From: Paracentrotus lividus
Lineage: Eukaryota; Echinodermata; Echinoidea; Camarodonta; Echinidae
Assembly (NCBI GenBank): GCA_940671915.1
Contig: CALNVZ010003426.1
Coordinates: 48,535,151-48,599,150 of the forward strand
Direction of reading: 5' to 3'
Length of the DNA: 64,000 nt
The translations under genes were made by a program, and so were the position numbers. How positions within the stretch are numbered: the first letter of the stretch is position 1; each line of letters starts with the position of its first letter. Positions 45,468 through 58,339 of this stretch are shown one piece after another. The notes beneath the pieces were generated by a model that was given only the letters and a program-made list of their open reading frames with translations, searched no databases and was not told the DNA's origin.

Positions 45468-46099
45468 CCTTAGGGTTTTATGTTAGGATTAGGGTAGGGT
45501 ATAGTGTTTAGTCTAGGGCTGAAGCTGTCCAGTCGTGGGATTGACTGCGGAGCAATTGTCTCAGGAGCAAATACCATAGACCTTTGACAATACCTACAGT
45601 TGGTCTAATTCTATACTAGTAATTGTCTAATACCACATGGGCTTAACCCATTTAGTCTATTTTACAATTGGTCAAATAATACTTGGTATAATTCTCGGTG
45701 TCAGACATGCAAAAAAATTATTCCTGGGACAACTCTATTAATGCAGAAACTTCAGGTATGTTTCAAATTTGAAGAAAATTTACTTGAATTTGAATCTGTT
45801 TATTAGACATAGCTTGCAAGTACCAGGAAATCACTTAATTTGCAAGGGGTGAAAATGATAATTGTAAATGAGGTCATGATATAACAGGATTTTACTTGTG
45901 ACAGTGTAGACAATGGTGAAGCATGACAGATGTAATAAAGCAGGTGGTATTATGTATCATAGTCCACCCCCTCCTCCTGCCCCCCTTTCATCCATCTTCC
46001 TCCCCCTCCCCCTCCTTCCTCTCTCCCCTCAATAATTCAGCCAGCTTGTAGAAATATGACTGTTGCTCAAGCTGTACAGCTGCTGCAATTTTACCAGGA

Positions 46100-46129
46100 T
46101 TTTTTTTTTTTTTTTTTAGGGGGGGGGGG
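46100..46129. repeat. Composite T18-A-G11 tract
   Basis: Same poly-T to poly-G architecture as 2616 and 20016, with one intervening A. A C/T-rich tract precedes it at about 45962-46030. Confidence 0.9.
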
Positions 46130-46689
46130 AACATTCATTTAGTTATCCAATCTCTTTGGAAATGCATAGAAATGTGATATATGCAAGTAAGGAAGAACAA
46201 TTATTAACCTATAAACAACATGTGTTTCATGTATTAAACCTATTGGAATAGGATTGTTCAGTCCTAAGGACCTTTACAATTACATGTAGATACATGTATG
46301 TCAAACTGCCTTGGAATAATAACTCAAAAAGGATAAAAGTCAATAGTTAATTTAAAAATTTCTATCAAATATCTTGTATTATGCAATTATGCACAATATG
46401 AAATGCATAGTGACTGCATTGATATTTGAAATTCCATCTAAATTACCTCTCATTTTCCCTGCAGAGATCCAGAAGGGTATAAACACCATTCACATGGAGT
46501 TAAATCCTTTCTGCTCTTATCATAGAATGTTGGTATAAACCACCCACCCCTTTAATATACCTTCAAAGTGCCTTCCATTTAGTACAGGCATGTGAAGACC
46601 TAAAAAGCAGTGAGGATAAAGAAGACAATTGGGGGACGTGCTGATGTGTATGTATTATCAGTTATCATGTGGGTCTATTTGCATGGCCT

Positions 46690-46885
46690 GTTTGGTTAGG
46701 TGTATTAAGACCCGGCTCAGCAAAACCAACCGAGGGTAATTCGCAGTGCGGTGGTAACGAGACGATTTATGAGCGACGTGGGGACATTTCTTCCGTGTTT
46801 CGATTGCTCGCTGTCCCTGGATGCGACGACACGTCTCTTTCCTCCAGGCGGGCTGGGCCAGGGGGGAGGGGGAGGGGGGATGTCT
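46690..46885. other. CpG-richer block
   Basis: GC-rich patch with many CpGs (GCGGTGGTAACGAGACG, GCGACGTGG, GATGCGACGACACGTC) and a GGGGGAGGG run at the end. No inverted ends and only short open frames on both strands. Candidate regulatory module. Confidence 0.35.
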
Positions 46886-47780
46886 TTAACATGCTGTATC
46901 ACATGTTGTAAGACCACATTCATATCATGGCTGAAGGGATCAAGGTCATAAGAAGAGAAATGGTTGGCTGGTATTAAATTTTTGTTGTACCTTCATCCCA
47001 ACATTGGATTCATCTTGTTCCCATGACAACATTGGATAGTATCCTCATACTCACATCTAGGAGTGTGTATAATGTTTATGATGAATGTTCGGCTTGCCTG
47101 AAGTCATCCACCATCTAGATTGCCATAGAATTAATAAACCTTAGTTCATTTCACTAGGAGTCTAATAATTATACTAAAATCCCATAAGCCTCCAGCCCTG
47201 AAATTAAAAAATGTTGTTACGTGTCTTAGATTTTATTTTATAATCTTCAGCCTGCTCACCAAAATCTGTGAAGCTTGAATCTATCTGAATTTGAGTGATC
47301 AGCATTTGAAAGCTGAGAGGTCAAAGCTAAAATGCGTGCATTTTGTATTCTTTTGCTTAAATTGAAAATATGGATTTTATGTCAACAGTATACTTAAGAA
47401 ATCTGAGCTCTTGTGCGATTCAAATCGTTCCACTGTGCTCATGCGAATAGTACCCTGGTAAAAACTAGGCATGACCCGGTTACCAATTCTCCAACCACGG
47501 CTGCCAGAATCTCAATGAGTCGTAGATCACATTTTAATCCCTTGTTTTCCTCTAGTTTCAAGTGTCATTTTTTAAAGAATTTTTTTTAAGCCAAAAGGAA
47601 TGTTCTTCTGTGATACTGTTTGTAGACCAACATTATTTTCACTTACAGAAATTTTTGCAATTGTGAACTAGTTGGAGAAATTTGCGAGTGGATAATTGTG
47701 CAATTATTGTGGTTGTTTAAAATAAATACGAATAATCCTAAAGTTAAACCCTAGTCTAACCCAAACCCTACATCTTGGAT
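46886..47780 (+). other. Putative gene B intron, unassigned
   Basis: AT-rich. No gene was recognised. Confidence 0.45.
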
Positions 47781-47930
47781 GAAACTAAGAATGGAGCAAA
47801 TGTTGTGTCTACCATTGCATTTATGCCTGTCTCACACTGATTAGGTAGTATGTCTACATCTTATAACCTATAGGGCAGGTGTATTCTTGAATTATCTTAT
47901 ATACAGAGAGGTTTATCATGGATAAATATA

Positions 47931-49569
47931 CACTGCCCTCCAAAAGTTTGGGTACACCTGATGTCAGCTCTGTTTTGGATCATTTTGAGGCATTTTATGT
48001 CCAGTATTTCAGTCCAAATGATGTTTAAGTACAAAAAATACATTATGCAACCAATATACTTCACGATTACCACGCGAAGTCTCCTTGGAATTTAGAAATT
48101 ACTCAAAAATATGCAAACAGTGCAAAAATGTGATTTTGCACTACATTGTAATTTATTCAAATATTGAAAAAAAGTAGATATCTCGGCTAATTATGGTCCG
48201 ATCAATATAAAATTTTGTGTGGATGTGGAGGCATATGTAAAATGTAACCCTGTACTGTTTGTTTCTATTTTGAGACAACACTTTATTAATTATGAAAATT
48301 TATGCAAATTAAAGGTCTATTTTTAGAAATTTATCAATATTTTGTTTTAAAAAATTCATATGAAGCCCAAATTGTTATTATAAGTTGCTGAGTATAATAC
48401 TCAATAAAATTATGATTAAAAAGTTGGACTTTCTCATGTATTCCTTTGTATTCTTTTGTTTTATTACTTTCTATTGTTTTCGATTGTTTTTATTTCTATG
48501 TATTTCGCAATGTTTTTGCCTCTTTTGTGCTTCCGAAATGTACCTTGATTGATTTCAAGATACAAGATGATGCTTAAAGCCTTTTAGATTCAATTAAGAG
48601 TGTTGCAGAGCAATTCAGGTGAATGGTGCATTCAGTACACAAAGGGGCAATAAATGAATTTTTCGATATTTTAAAACTTTTGTAATTACACGTCAAAACA
48701 ATGGTTCCTACTTAACAACTGTTTATATAAACACTGAATTAAAACTGTTCTGACTGGGGGAGGGGTCTCGGCCAATTTAACCAACTTTAAAACATCCATG
48801 ACTGCTGCGCAACCGCTGCCAACCCCAAATATGCCTTTGGGTGACTTTTTCCTTTAAAGCGCAGTGCAACTATTGTTCTAAGAACACTGCCCATTGTGTT
48901 GTTAGTTGATATAACATTGCATTATTGCATGTCAGACCTAAATAGAATGTAAGATAACATTTTGCTTTCATTTCAGAAACAGAGAAGACCCCAAAACATA
49001 AAGAAATACATAAAAATAAAAATAATCGAAGACAATAGAAAGTGATAAAACAAAAGAATACAAAGGAAGTCATGAGAAAGTCCAATTTTTTAATCATAAT
49101 TTTACTGAGTATTATACTCAGCAACTTTAAACAAAAACTTGGGCTTTATAGCAATTTTTAAAACAAAATATTGATAAATTTCTAAAAATAGACCTTTAAT
49201 TTGCATAAATTTGCATAATTAATAAAGTGTTGTCTCAAAATAGAAACAAACAGTACAGGGTTGTATTTTACATATGCCTCAACATCCATACAAAATTTTA
49301 CATTGATCGGACCATTATTAGCCGAGATATCTTCTTTTTTCAATATTTGAATAAATTAGTGCAAAATCACGTTTTTGCACCTTTTGCATATTTTTGAGTA
49401 ATTTCTAAATTCCAAGGAGACTTGGCGTGGTAATCGTGAAGTATATTGGTTGCATAATGTATTTTTTGTACTTAAACATCATTTGGACTGAAATACTGGA
49501 CATAAAATGCCTCAAAATGATCCAAAACAGAGCTGACCTCAGGTGTACCCAAACTTTTGGAGGGCAGTG
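47931..49569. mobile_element. Tc1-like non-autonomous element with very long inverted repeats
   Basis: It starts CACTGCCCTCCAAAAGTTTG and ends in the exact reverse complement, with TA on both sides (47929-47930, 49570-49571). The inverted arms run for about 610 bases (left to about 48540, right from about 48960) at high similarity, around a spacer of about 420 bases. CACTGCC..CAAAAGTTTGGG termini are typical of Tc1-like elements. There is no transposase frame. It splits a satellite unit. Confidence 0.9.
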
Positions 49570-50004
49570 TATATTTCTTTATTTGAGTTGCAAAAGGTTC
49601 TTAGCTGTATGTTCAGTGTTATTTGTTAATGCCCTTCTGCTTTTGAATATGTCTACATCTTCGTAAGATAAGATTTAGGGCAGATGTATATTTGAATCAA
49701 TGTACACAGCATGATTTGTATCATGGTTCATCATATTTCTTTGTTTTAGTGCAAAAGGTCCCTAGAACTATTTTAAGTGTTAGTTTTTAATGCCCTTCTG
49801 CTTTGAAGCAGGAAGTATGTCTACATCTCAGTAATATAAGTTTTAGGGAATTTTATATCTTTCAATCAATTGCATGAAATTATTATTGTTCATCTTATTC
49901 CTTTGTTTGAGTGGCAAAAGTTTTCTGTCACTATATTAAGTGTTACTTGTTGATGCCCTTTTTTTGTGGAGCAGACAGTATGTTTAACATCTTAGTAAGA
50001 TTAA

Positions 50005-50482
50005 AGCCGGTGTACGGTTTTGGGAGAAGGAAAAAATTAATTTGGATTCACAATTAGATAATATGAAAGACTGAATCCCATAACAATAATAAAACAATTT
50101 TAGAACTTGAAATCTCGTTTTAGTGTCTTTATTTCATAATATAAGTATAAAACGTGGAAAGACGAGGACCTGACTCGTTTCACTGTTGAGTCAGCATTCA
50201 CGTGAAAAACCACTTGGGATTCTCTTGTGTGGGTGATACACACAGATCGTTACGCACCATTCACGCTGCAACCTTCGGCGAGCGGTCGCTGCAGCAGAGG
50301 TCTAAAACGGAGGTTGCATTATGTTTCTTTCAAACATTTTTACTGAAATTCATCGGAAATTAATGAAAGGAATGTCACAAGATTTCTCACACATATCTTT
50401 TAGTACAATGTGGACAACATGAGACTACATTTGACCGGTTTTGTGCCGATTCCTTTTTTGTTACCAAAACTATACACCAGGT
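50005..50482. mobile_element. TTAA-flanked element, AGCCGGTGTACGGTTTTGG ends
   Basis: Left AGCCGGTGTACGGTTTTGG and right (reverse complement) ACCTGGTGTATAGTTTTGG match in about 15 of 19 positions. TTAA lies at 50001-50004 and 50483-50486. Removing the element and one TTAA restores the satellite unit, so the boundaries are well supported. The interior is GC-richer and has no transposase. piggyBac-type insertion is inferred from TTAA. Confidence 0.85.
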
Positions 50483-51030
50483 TTAAACTTTAGGGCAGTT
50501 ATATCTGTGAGTTTAGATACATAGCATGATGTTTAATCATGGTTCATCCTATTCCATAGTATAAGTTGCACAAGGTCCCTATCACTACATGTATGTTCAG
50601 TGTTACTGTTTGTGCCGTTTTGCCTTGAAACAGGCAGTATGTCTACATCTTAGTAAGATAAGCTTTAGGACAGTTAGATCAGGGAATCAATGTTACACAG
50701 CATTATTTCTAAAATTCTTTGTTTTAGTGGTAAAAAGTTCCCAAGCACTATGTTCAGTATTACTTTTTGTGCCCTTCTGCCTTGAAGCAGGCAGTATGTC
50801 TACATCTTAGTAAGATAAGCTTTAGGACAGTTAGATCTGTAAATCAATTTTACACAGCATGATTATTTTGGTTCAATCTTAATCTGCACAGCAGCATTAA
50901 TCATAGTTCATCTAAGTGGCAAAAGTGTTGAACCTTATTTGTGCCCTTCTGTCTTGGAATCGGCAGTATGTCTACATCTTAGTAAGATAAGAGCAGTTAT
51001 ATTTTTGAGTCAATTAACTCAACATGATTT

Positions 51031-52640
51031 TTATAATTGCTCAAAAGTTTTTTTAAAACTTTATGCGCAGCTTGGCGAAACACCCCAACCCCATTTTGTC
51101 TTCCTCTAGGATCTCCATGTAAACTCTTTCATGTTAAAGTGGGATTTATATTAAGAGGGCACCTATTCTAGGGGCCCCCACATCTATCACTCTAGACCCC
51201 CGATTGATTGCATCTAGCATAACCAATGACCTCCTACACACAGATGATTTTTGTTGCAATCCTGCCTGATATAGTCCTTCGTCGGAGCGTGTAGAGGTTA
51301 TGACATAACACAATAACCATCACTTCATATCTCTTTTAGTGTTGATAATACAGTCTGAAATAGAGTGTTATCTATAATAATACCATTAGACTGGTATGTA
51401 TTCCTATGTCACTGTTTATATGTGTGGGAGTGATAATGCGGTGCTAAAAGAAACCATGAAGGACATTTAACACCTTAACTGTAACTTTGTGGCCATTGGG
51501 GGGGGGACGGGATCAGGATTGAGAATTGTGGTCTTGACCGTCTGTGAATATGATTAATTTTGTGTATATGTGGCCTATGTTTGGAATTCAAATCATTATC
51601 CTAGCTTTCCATGTTTAGTTTAATTCTGATACTAGAAATTGAAAAATCAGCATCATAACTAAGTAAAATTTTGTTTGGGGTATTTTACACAAAGACTTGA
51701 CATTCTTGGCAATTATCAGTTACAGTTGTTTTTTCATTTACCCCATATTATATGGGCATATATCTATATTGCAATAACTATGAAAGAATGAAGAAAATTG
51801 TATACACCAAAAAAGGTTCATAATTAAAGCTAGTGTGAGGGATCAATGAAAAATTGTTTTCCAAGTAACAACAAATTTCACATTTTTTTATATTTTCCCC
51901 GCCTGATTCGACCACAAGGCAATCAAACACAATTTTGTGAAATAATAGTGCACTCTGTGAAAGTTTGTTGACCCCTATTGAAAAACTCCCATTGCACTGC
52001 TGCTGTGCAATGCGTAAATATATTATCCCCATCAATAGGGTGTCATGCCTTTATGCTTTCAGATCAAAATATACATATTTAGCAGTAATTTTAATCTATA
52101 AACCTAATTTATGATCAAACATTCATTAATTCATCATCTGTTATCACCATCGTTAATCTTGTTCCGCCTTGCCGTGGATACCAGTAGCGCCGCTAAATTA
52201 TCTGGAGTAATCAAAAAACCAGACTGAGAGAATTTTATCTTAATCAAAACTTAATCAATCATCATAAAACAACCCCCACCAAAAAGTTGATCAATGAATA
52301 GTGACATGTTCTCATTGACATTGTGATAAGGGATTTTACAGAAGTAAAATATTAACTGGTTAATACAAGTACAAATAATTGCTCAATAATTTACATTTGT
52401 CAAAGTTGAATTTGATTAGATTTACACCTTTGACATGTACATTTTCATACACATATTTCAACTGTATGTGAACATAAGAAATTACTCTCTCTTGTCATTC
52501 TTTACAAATACCTACCACATTACATGTAGTTTATCTTTATTTGTCTATTTTAAAAATTAAATTCCTTAAAATGTACCTCAATCATTTTTCTTTACTGCAT
52601 GACGCTTTAGAAGAGGGGTCTACAAACTTGGCGTTAACTG
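51031..52640 (+). other. Putative gene B intron, unassigned
   Basis: AT-rich with a G run at 51500-51507. No exon, RNA gene or element end was recognised. Confidence 0.45.
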
Positions 52641-52649
52641 TCGTTAACT

Positions 52650-53085
52650 GAATTGATGTCCCCGCCTTTTTAACCTTTTCATTTTACAATAACTGTGTCA
52701 AATGAGTTCAATTTCACAAATCTCAACTCTCTACCATTACGATCTAAATTATATTAAATACACTTCTTGTATAACACCATACTTTCTCCTAGTGCTCTTG
52801 CACATGTTCCAATCGTATTTAAAAATATAGTCACATCGGGCTCAGAAGTTACTGGAGATAATAGATCTATGACATGTAACTCCCCAGAACTCACTATTTC
52901 AGGCTAGGATGTAAACGAGCAAATTTTAAATCAGGTTAACTTTACAACTCTCATTTATAGTGAATTTCATTAGGTGCACTTCTTGTGTTACATCATACTT
53001 TTTGATAGCGCTCTCGCACACGTTCCGATCGTATGTGAACATAGTCGCGACCGTCTCCCATATTACTAGAGATAATGGATCTTTT
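52650..53085. repeat. Tandem duplication with 216-base offset
   Basis: Two diverged copies in direct orientation share CACTTCTTGT (52761 and 52977), CATACTTT, GTTCCRATCGTAT, CATAGTC-like, and ACTRGAGATAATRGATC. The offset is 216 bases. Confidence 0.75.
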
Positions 53086-53089
53086 GCAG

Positions 53090-54790
53090 GCCATAAGTCG
53101 ACCAGTGAGTCGGGAAAGAATCAATAATTGGGAGGCATGCCTTCTTGAGGAGGGGATAATGTTTCCAGGTTAAACATTGCTAAGAACCCGGTAATGTAAG
53201 GATCGGTACACCGATTCTTGTTAGCGCTTAAAGGTACATGTAGTAACAGTCGTAGCCTGTGGTTTCCGTAACTGCTGACAGAATGTGTGTAAATGGTTGA
53301 CCCTTCTTCTATCTTTGATATAAGGAGTAAGTACCAAATTGTTAATGCTTAGAGGTAGTTTCAGACTTAAATGCTTGCTGAAACCAGCAACTAACTTAAA
53401 AGAATTTGAAGTTGAAGTTCTTTGCACTTTATTTAGGAAGTGTCAGATATGGTTGGCTTGTTAATATTGCTTGCAAATGGTTTCTGTTCTAGCAATTTAT
53501 ATTCGTAGGATCTTTTAATGGCACATGAAAAAGGTGTGATTTTCACTTTATAATAGCTTAGTTCCATCCATTTTTGTTGCTTCAGAGGAAAACTCATAAA
53601 TTTGGCAAAATACTAATGGTTGCTCTAAAAATTATAGTTAAAAAACTCTTGTTCAAAGACAGATACCTACCTGAAAAATGGTGTGATATCAAAGGCTCAA
53701 TTTTCATCAAAATTTGATGTAATACCTTATGTGCAAGAACATTTTTTTGTTTTGTTCAGGCATTGCACCTTTCCGTTAGGAGCTTTTTTTTGTTGATTTT
53801 TGCAAGGTTGGGGGCTATAGATAATAAAATACCACAGAAACTAATTGCAGCACTTTCCCTGATTACCACAGGTAACATTTGCCCTCGACCATCTTCAAAG
53901 AATTCGCTGAAACCGAATTTCATCTGAGAAACACTCAGCCCATAGGCATCTATCGATCACTTGCTACATGGAAACACCACACGCTCTTTCCAACTAATGT
54001 TTATCTGATTGTTTTCTTGTGAGAAGTGTTTAGATATAGCCCATGGGAACCAGGGAATTGTTCTTAAACAAGATGCATGGATTCTTTGGGAAAGAAAGAA
54101 TTCAGAAGTAAATAGTTTGCTTCATACGTGTACCTCTACTGTGCTTTACATGTACATTTGTACCTGTGAATAAATTTGTTAAATTGATTGTAAATATTAT
54201 GAAAAAATGAAACATTAGACTGGAATTTTTGTACAAAAAGACTTTCAATGTCTATACGATGGGGCGAGCTGATCATGTTAGGCAAAATAATATTTTATTC
54301 TTTAACAATATATAGTTGTAATGATGTAAAGAGACATAATGTAATACGTCTGCATGTGTTGTACATTGGTTTAGTGGACAAGTTGCAGAGGGTAGTTTAA
54401 GTTAAAGGATACTTGCTGGGAGGAAGCTCCTTAAATGCTTGAGCAACTTAGTATGGTAGCTAGGATAAACCCAACAAGAACATCATTGTTTCTTAACCTC
54501 AGGCAAAAACCAGTCAATGAGGTTTTGTTATATCTTACTGAAGAAAATCCTCGTTCTTCCCCTGCCCCCAAGATCCACCCTCCACAAACCGGCCGAGTGA
54601 AAGGTTAGGGACCACAAGATGAGCCTATGATCATGCCTACGCATACCTAAGTTGTAGAGGGGGGAAGATGCGTTAGTTTTGTCTCTGAAACTTCTTACTT
54701 TGCCATGCATGTGCATACCTATTCTTCAGGGATGGTGTGGCACCTCCAACTGACAAAGCAATTTTTCATATTTTGTTTTGATGGTGGTTG
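53090..54790 (+). other. Putative gene B intron, unassigned
   Basis: AT-rich. No supported exon, RNA gene or element. Confidence 0.45.
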
Positions 54791-54809
54791 TCATGAGCCG
54801 TGATAGAAA

Positions 54810-55340
54810 GTAGAAGAGATAGATATACAGAATAAGAGAGATAGAGAGAGAGAGAGATTTAAAGAGATGCAGCTGGGTGGGGCAGGAGAATTGGCATAGG
54901 AAAAATCAAGAAAGATGTAGGAATGATTTTGAATCAGTGGGAAGAGAAAGAGAGAGAAAAAAACACAAACAAAAAGAGTGATTACTTGAGAAGAGAGATA
55001 AAAATGAAGGAGACTATAAGATGCATATAGGGATAAATTGTTGATGGGTATATCAAAATGGAGTAAGGCAGAACAAAAGAGAGATTTAAAGGGCGGTGGA
55101 CAAAATATGTTAAAGCAAATACTCTGAGATAATTCAGTATTGATGTAAAATGATAGAAATACAGAGAGAGACAGACAGACAGAGAGAGAGAGATAAATAG
55201 AGATACAGAGATAGAGAGACAGAGGGATAGAGCGAGAGAAGACGGGGGGGGGGGGGACAGAGAGAGAGAGATGGAGATAAGAGAGAGAAGGGGAGGGGGG
55301 GGCAGAAAGCGATGGACATTATGAATAGATAGAGTGAGCC
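54810..55340. repeat. Purine-rich tract with GA and G runs
   Basis: GA-rich with (GA)n at 54844-54856 and 55161-55195, a G run at about 55243-55255, and GA again to about 55300. Ser/Leu/Pro frames on the opposite strand are artefacts. Confidence 0.85.
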
Positions 55341-56460
55341 CCTATGGAGATGCAATATGAATCAGAACATGATTATATCCTTCAAGGATTTGTTCAGTAA
55401 TGGCATTTGTGAATATTTCATGAAGGGATAGATAGGCGCTATGATTCAAAGAAGTACAACAAAAAGAAGAGAAATCAGACAGGATTTGTTTCACATTCTC
55501 ACTAGGTTCTGATAACATCGTCAGAGTAATGTTAAAGGTGAAATGTCACAATTTTTGTACTCTTTACAATTTTTTTTTAATTACAATTATTTCCAATCCA
55601 TGTATTTATGTCAGAAATGTTTTACTGTATTCCTTGAATTCTGTTTTTTTATTGAACATTGTAAATTTTAAATGTGGTAAGAACTTTAATTTCAACACAT
55701 ATTCTAATAATTAAAAATACATTAGGCTAAAACTTGATGGATATATGAAAATTTTGCTTCATATCAATGTTAAAAACAATGTGCAAAATATATGGTACAT
55801 GTACACATTCTCAATTAATTTTGTTTCTTTGATATAATTTTGAAAAAGAGTTTTGATATTGTACATAGTTTATCCATATAACTAGAGCCATAAGTACAAA
55901 AATAGATCCATTGTATTTACATATTCCATTTTAGCAGCGAGCATGATTAAATAATCATGTACATGTAGGGTGATGTAAGATAAAATATGTAATCAAGTTA
56001 AAAAGAAGCGACATACATTGACACAAGTTACGAATGCACATCTCAATTTTCTATTAATTTTGATGAATCAAATGCTCTATGAGCACTAATAACCATACAG
56101 GCTGTACACGAATAATCAAACCCCAGCATTTTTTATCTCCTAAAGTAATCGATCTGACTATATTTCATTTGATGGCAATAAAGCTCCTATACACACCAAT
56201 TGAGGTCCCTTCTACTTTTCTTGAAATGGAAAATCCAATAAATTTGTGGATGTATAAACGAGAGATTCCGCTTTGTGTTAGATGTGAGGGTTAATTGGCT
56301 GGCAAAAGGAAAGAGGCGAATTGGTGAAATTAAAACGTGTAGATGTAGTAAATGTGAGTTTATTGGCGAAGGATTGGAAAAGGTGGAATGAAATAAAATT
56401 CATTTGTTGCAGGGGGACAGGATATGAAGAAACACAGGGACAATAGGTACTACAGGTTGG
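55341..56460 (+). other. Putative gene B intron, unassigned
   Basis: AT-rich; nothing recognised. Confidence 0.45.
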
Positions 56461-56474
56461 GGGATATTAATAGG

Positions 56475-56495
56475 GTCAATGAGATAGAGAGAGAC

Positions 56496-56534
<39 letters not shown>

Positions 56535-57248
56535 GAGAGAGAGAGAGAGCGATAAAGAAAGAGAGCTTGGGAGAGAGCAAGCAATATATAACTTGATAGA
56601 GAAAGAAAGAAAGAGTGTACATGTACATGTATGTGGCTAACGAGACAGAGCAAGCGAGATAGAAAGCAAAAGAGAGATGCAGATAAAGCTAGAGGGAGAG
56701 AGATAGAGAGGAAAGAGATAGAGAAATCAGAGTGTGAGAAAGAGGGGGGGGGGGGACTAAAATGCTCTAGATGAAACACATGACAAAGAAATGCCAGAAA
56801 TGAAATGTGATATTCTAAGAACATGCAGCATTCATGAACAAACAAATTAAATAGGATGCAATAAAAGATAAATAAATTTAGATGAACTTCAATGTAAGTA
56901 AGCAAAAAAAGAAATATATTGTAGGGAGAAAATGAGAAGTACAAATGCAGCAAAGCAAGACAGAAACAAAAATGGGATTTAAAAAAAGATATGTAAAGAA
57001 AAAAAGAACAAGAGAGAAAGGGAAAATAAGAAAGGAAAAGAAAGAACAAAGAGAGAATGAGGAAGGGAAAAGAAATAAAGGTAAATAAAAAGAAAGGAGA
57101 GTATTGGTGAGACAGTGTGTGTGCTTGTCAGAGAGCTGGTATCGTATAGAGATTAAAAAGAATGGAAAATTAAAAGGGGAATGCGAATAAATGAAAAACA
57201 GAGTGACAGAAAGAAAAAGTCAGAGAAAGATAAAGTGAGGTAGAAGGG

Positions 57249-57288
<40 letters not shown>

Positions 57289-57290
57289 AT
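56475..57290. repeat. Purine-rich tract with GA microsatellites
   Basis: (GA)n at about 56484-56552 and 57250-57280, G runs near 56742-56755 and 57279-57288, and A/G bias throughout. The 199-codon frame on the opposite strand is a low-complexity artefact. Confidence 0.88.
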
Positions 57291-58339
57291 AAAACATTGT
57301 ATAAACATTTCAGTAAGGACCCTGGATGTATCCCTCATTTTCTCTCTCTCTTGAGGCCTCTCCAGCAGGTCGACAGGGCATCTTTACATAATGAAATAGA
57401 TGATACAGTTACTTGTTAATCTCTTCGCCTTACACATTAACCGTACATTGAAAAGAGCTATTACCATGAAAACATTGCCCCACCCCGCATCATCTTACCC
57501 ATGTTTGCTCGCTCTACTCAAATTGGATGCTTGGTTGATTTTTTTTTGTGGACAGTATCATTTGGGACCTGAGGCCTCACAACGACCAATTAGTCGTAGA
57601 ATTTATTTGGTTGTTTATTGTATTGTTCTGAAACTAGAGAGATTCTAGCTTTCCATCTTTATCAATCACTTCTTGTATTAAAGTATAACAGTTCAATATC
57701 ACATGAGAGTAAGAGCTATTATTTTTTATCCTGTATAGTGACACATGATTCTCCCACCATTTCCTCCCTATCCTCTTGAAACTTAATGGTGGTTTTGAGC
57801 TAAGGGAACATATTTGTTGAAAGCCAGAAGGACTGCTAGTGCCCTTCTAGCTTTGTGCAACATTATCATCTGGTTGCAGCCTAAGGGCATTAAGTCTGTA
57901 CTAAAAGTTATTCTCTTGTAGGTAGATCCCTGCAGAATCTATGTGGATTATCTTCTTTTTTTTTAGTTCTTAATGAGCATTTTGGTTTGATTAACAGATT
58001 TCCTGTTTAGTGCATGAAGGATAAAAAGAGATTTGACATTTAATCTCTAAATTTAATGCTGTGCTTATTTTCTGCATTATCTGAATTATGGGATAGTAAA
58101 TGCGTAATTGCTACAGTTGCAAAAGTATTTTTGTCCTATTTCTTGTGAGAGCTAATTCCAGATATGTAAACAGTACTATTTAGATTCTATAAATTACCTG
58201 AAATTGTGATAGAGTGTAATTTATCTTTTGTTAACTCCAAGCCAATAATCATAATGATGTACTTCTGTCTTTTTGTGTACCAATTATCTTTATTTATGTA
58301 GCAGTTTAATTTGCGAGCCTACGTAAGTTTTCTACTGCG
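57291..58339 (+). other. Putative gene B intron, unassigned
   Basis: No supported exon, although 57390-57640 is less repetitive than its surroundings. Confidence 0.4.

Larger units (their letters stand above)
47790..51030. repeat. Satellite of about 157-177 bp units, interrupted by two transposons
   Basis: Seven units are recognised by the landmark TATGTCTACATCTTAGTAAG or close variants, with TGTCT at 47851, 49650, 49819, 49981, 50640, 50797 and 50969. After removing the two insertions (47931-49569 and 50005-50482) with their duplicated target bases, the spacings are about 158, 169, 162, 177, 157 and 172. Units also share TGCCCTTCTGC, GCAAAAGGTCCCTA and TTTAGGGCAGTTATAT. Non-coding. Confidence 0.85.

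Noticed and set aside
46459..46540. Acceptor TTTCCCTGCAG followed by a short frame
   Set aside because: No donor or continued frame follows; probably chance.
56450..57049. 199-codon minus-strand hydrophobic frame
   Set aside because: Same cause: a GA-rich plus strand read in the opposite direction.
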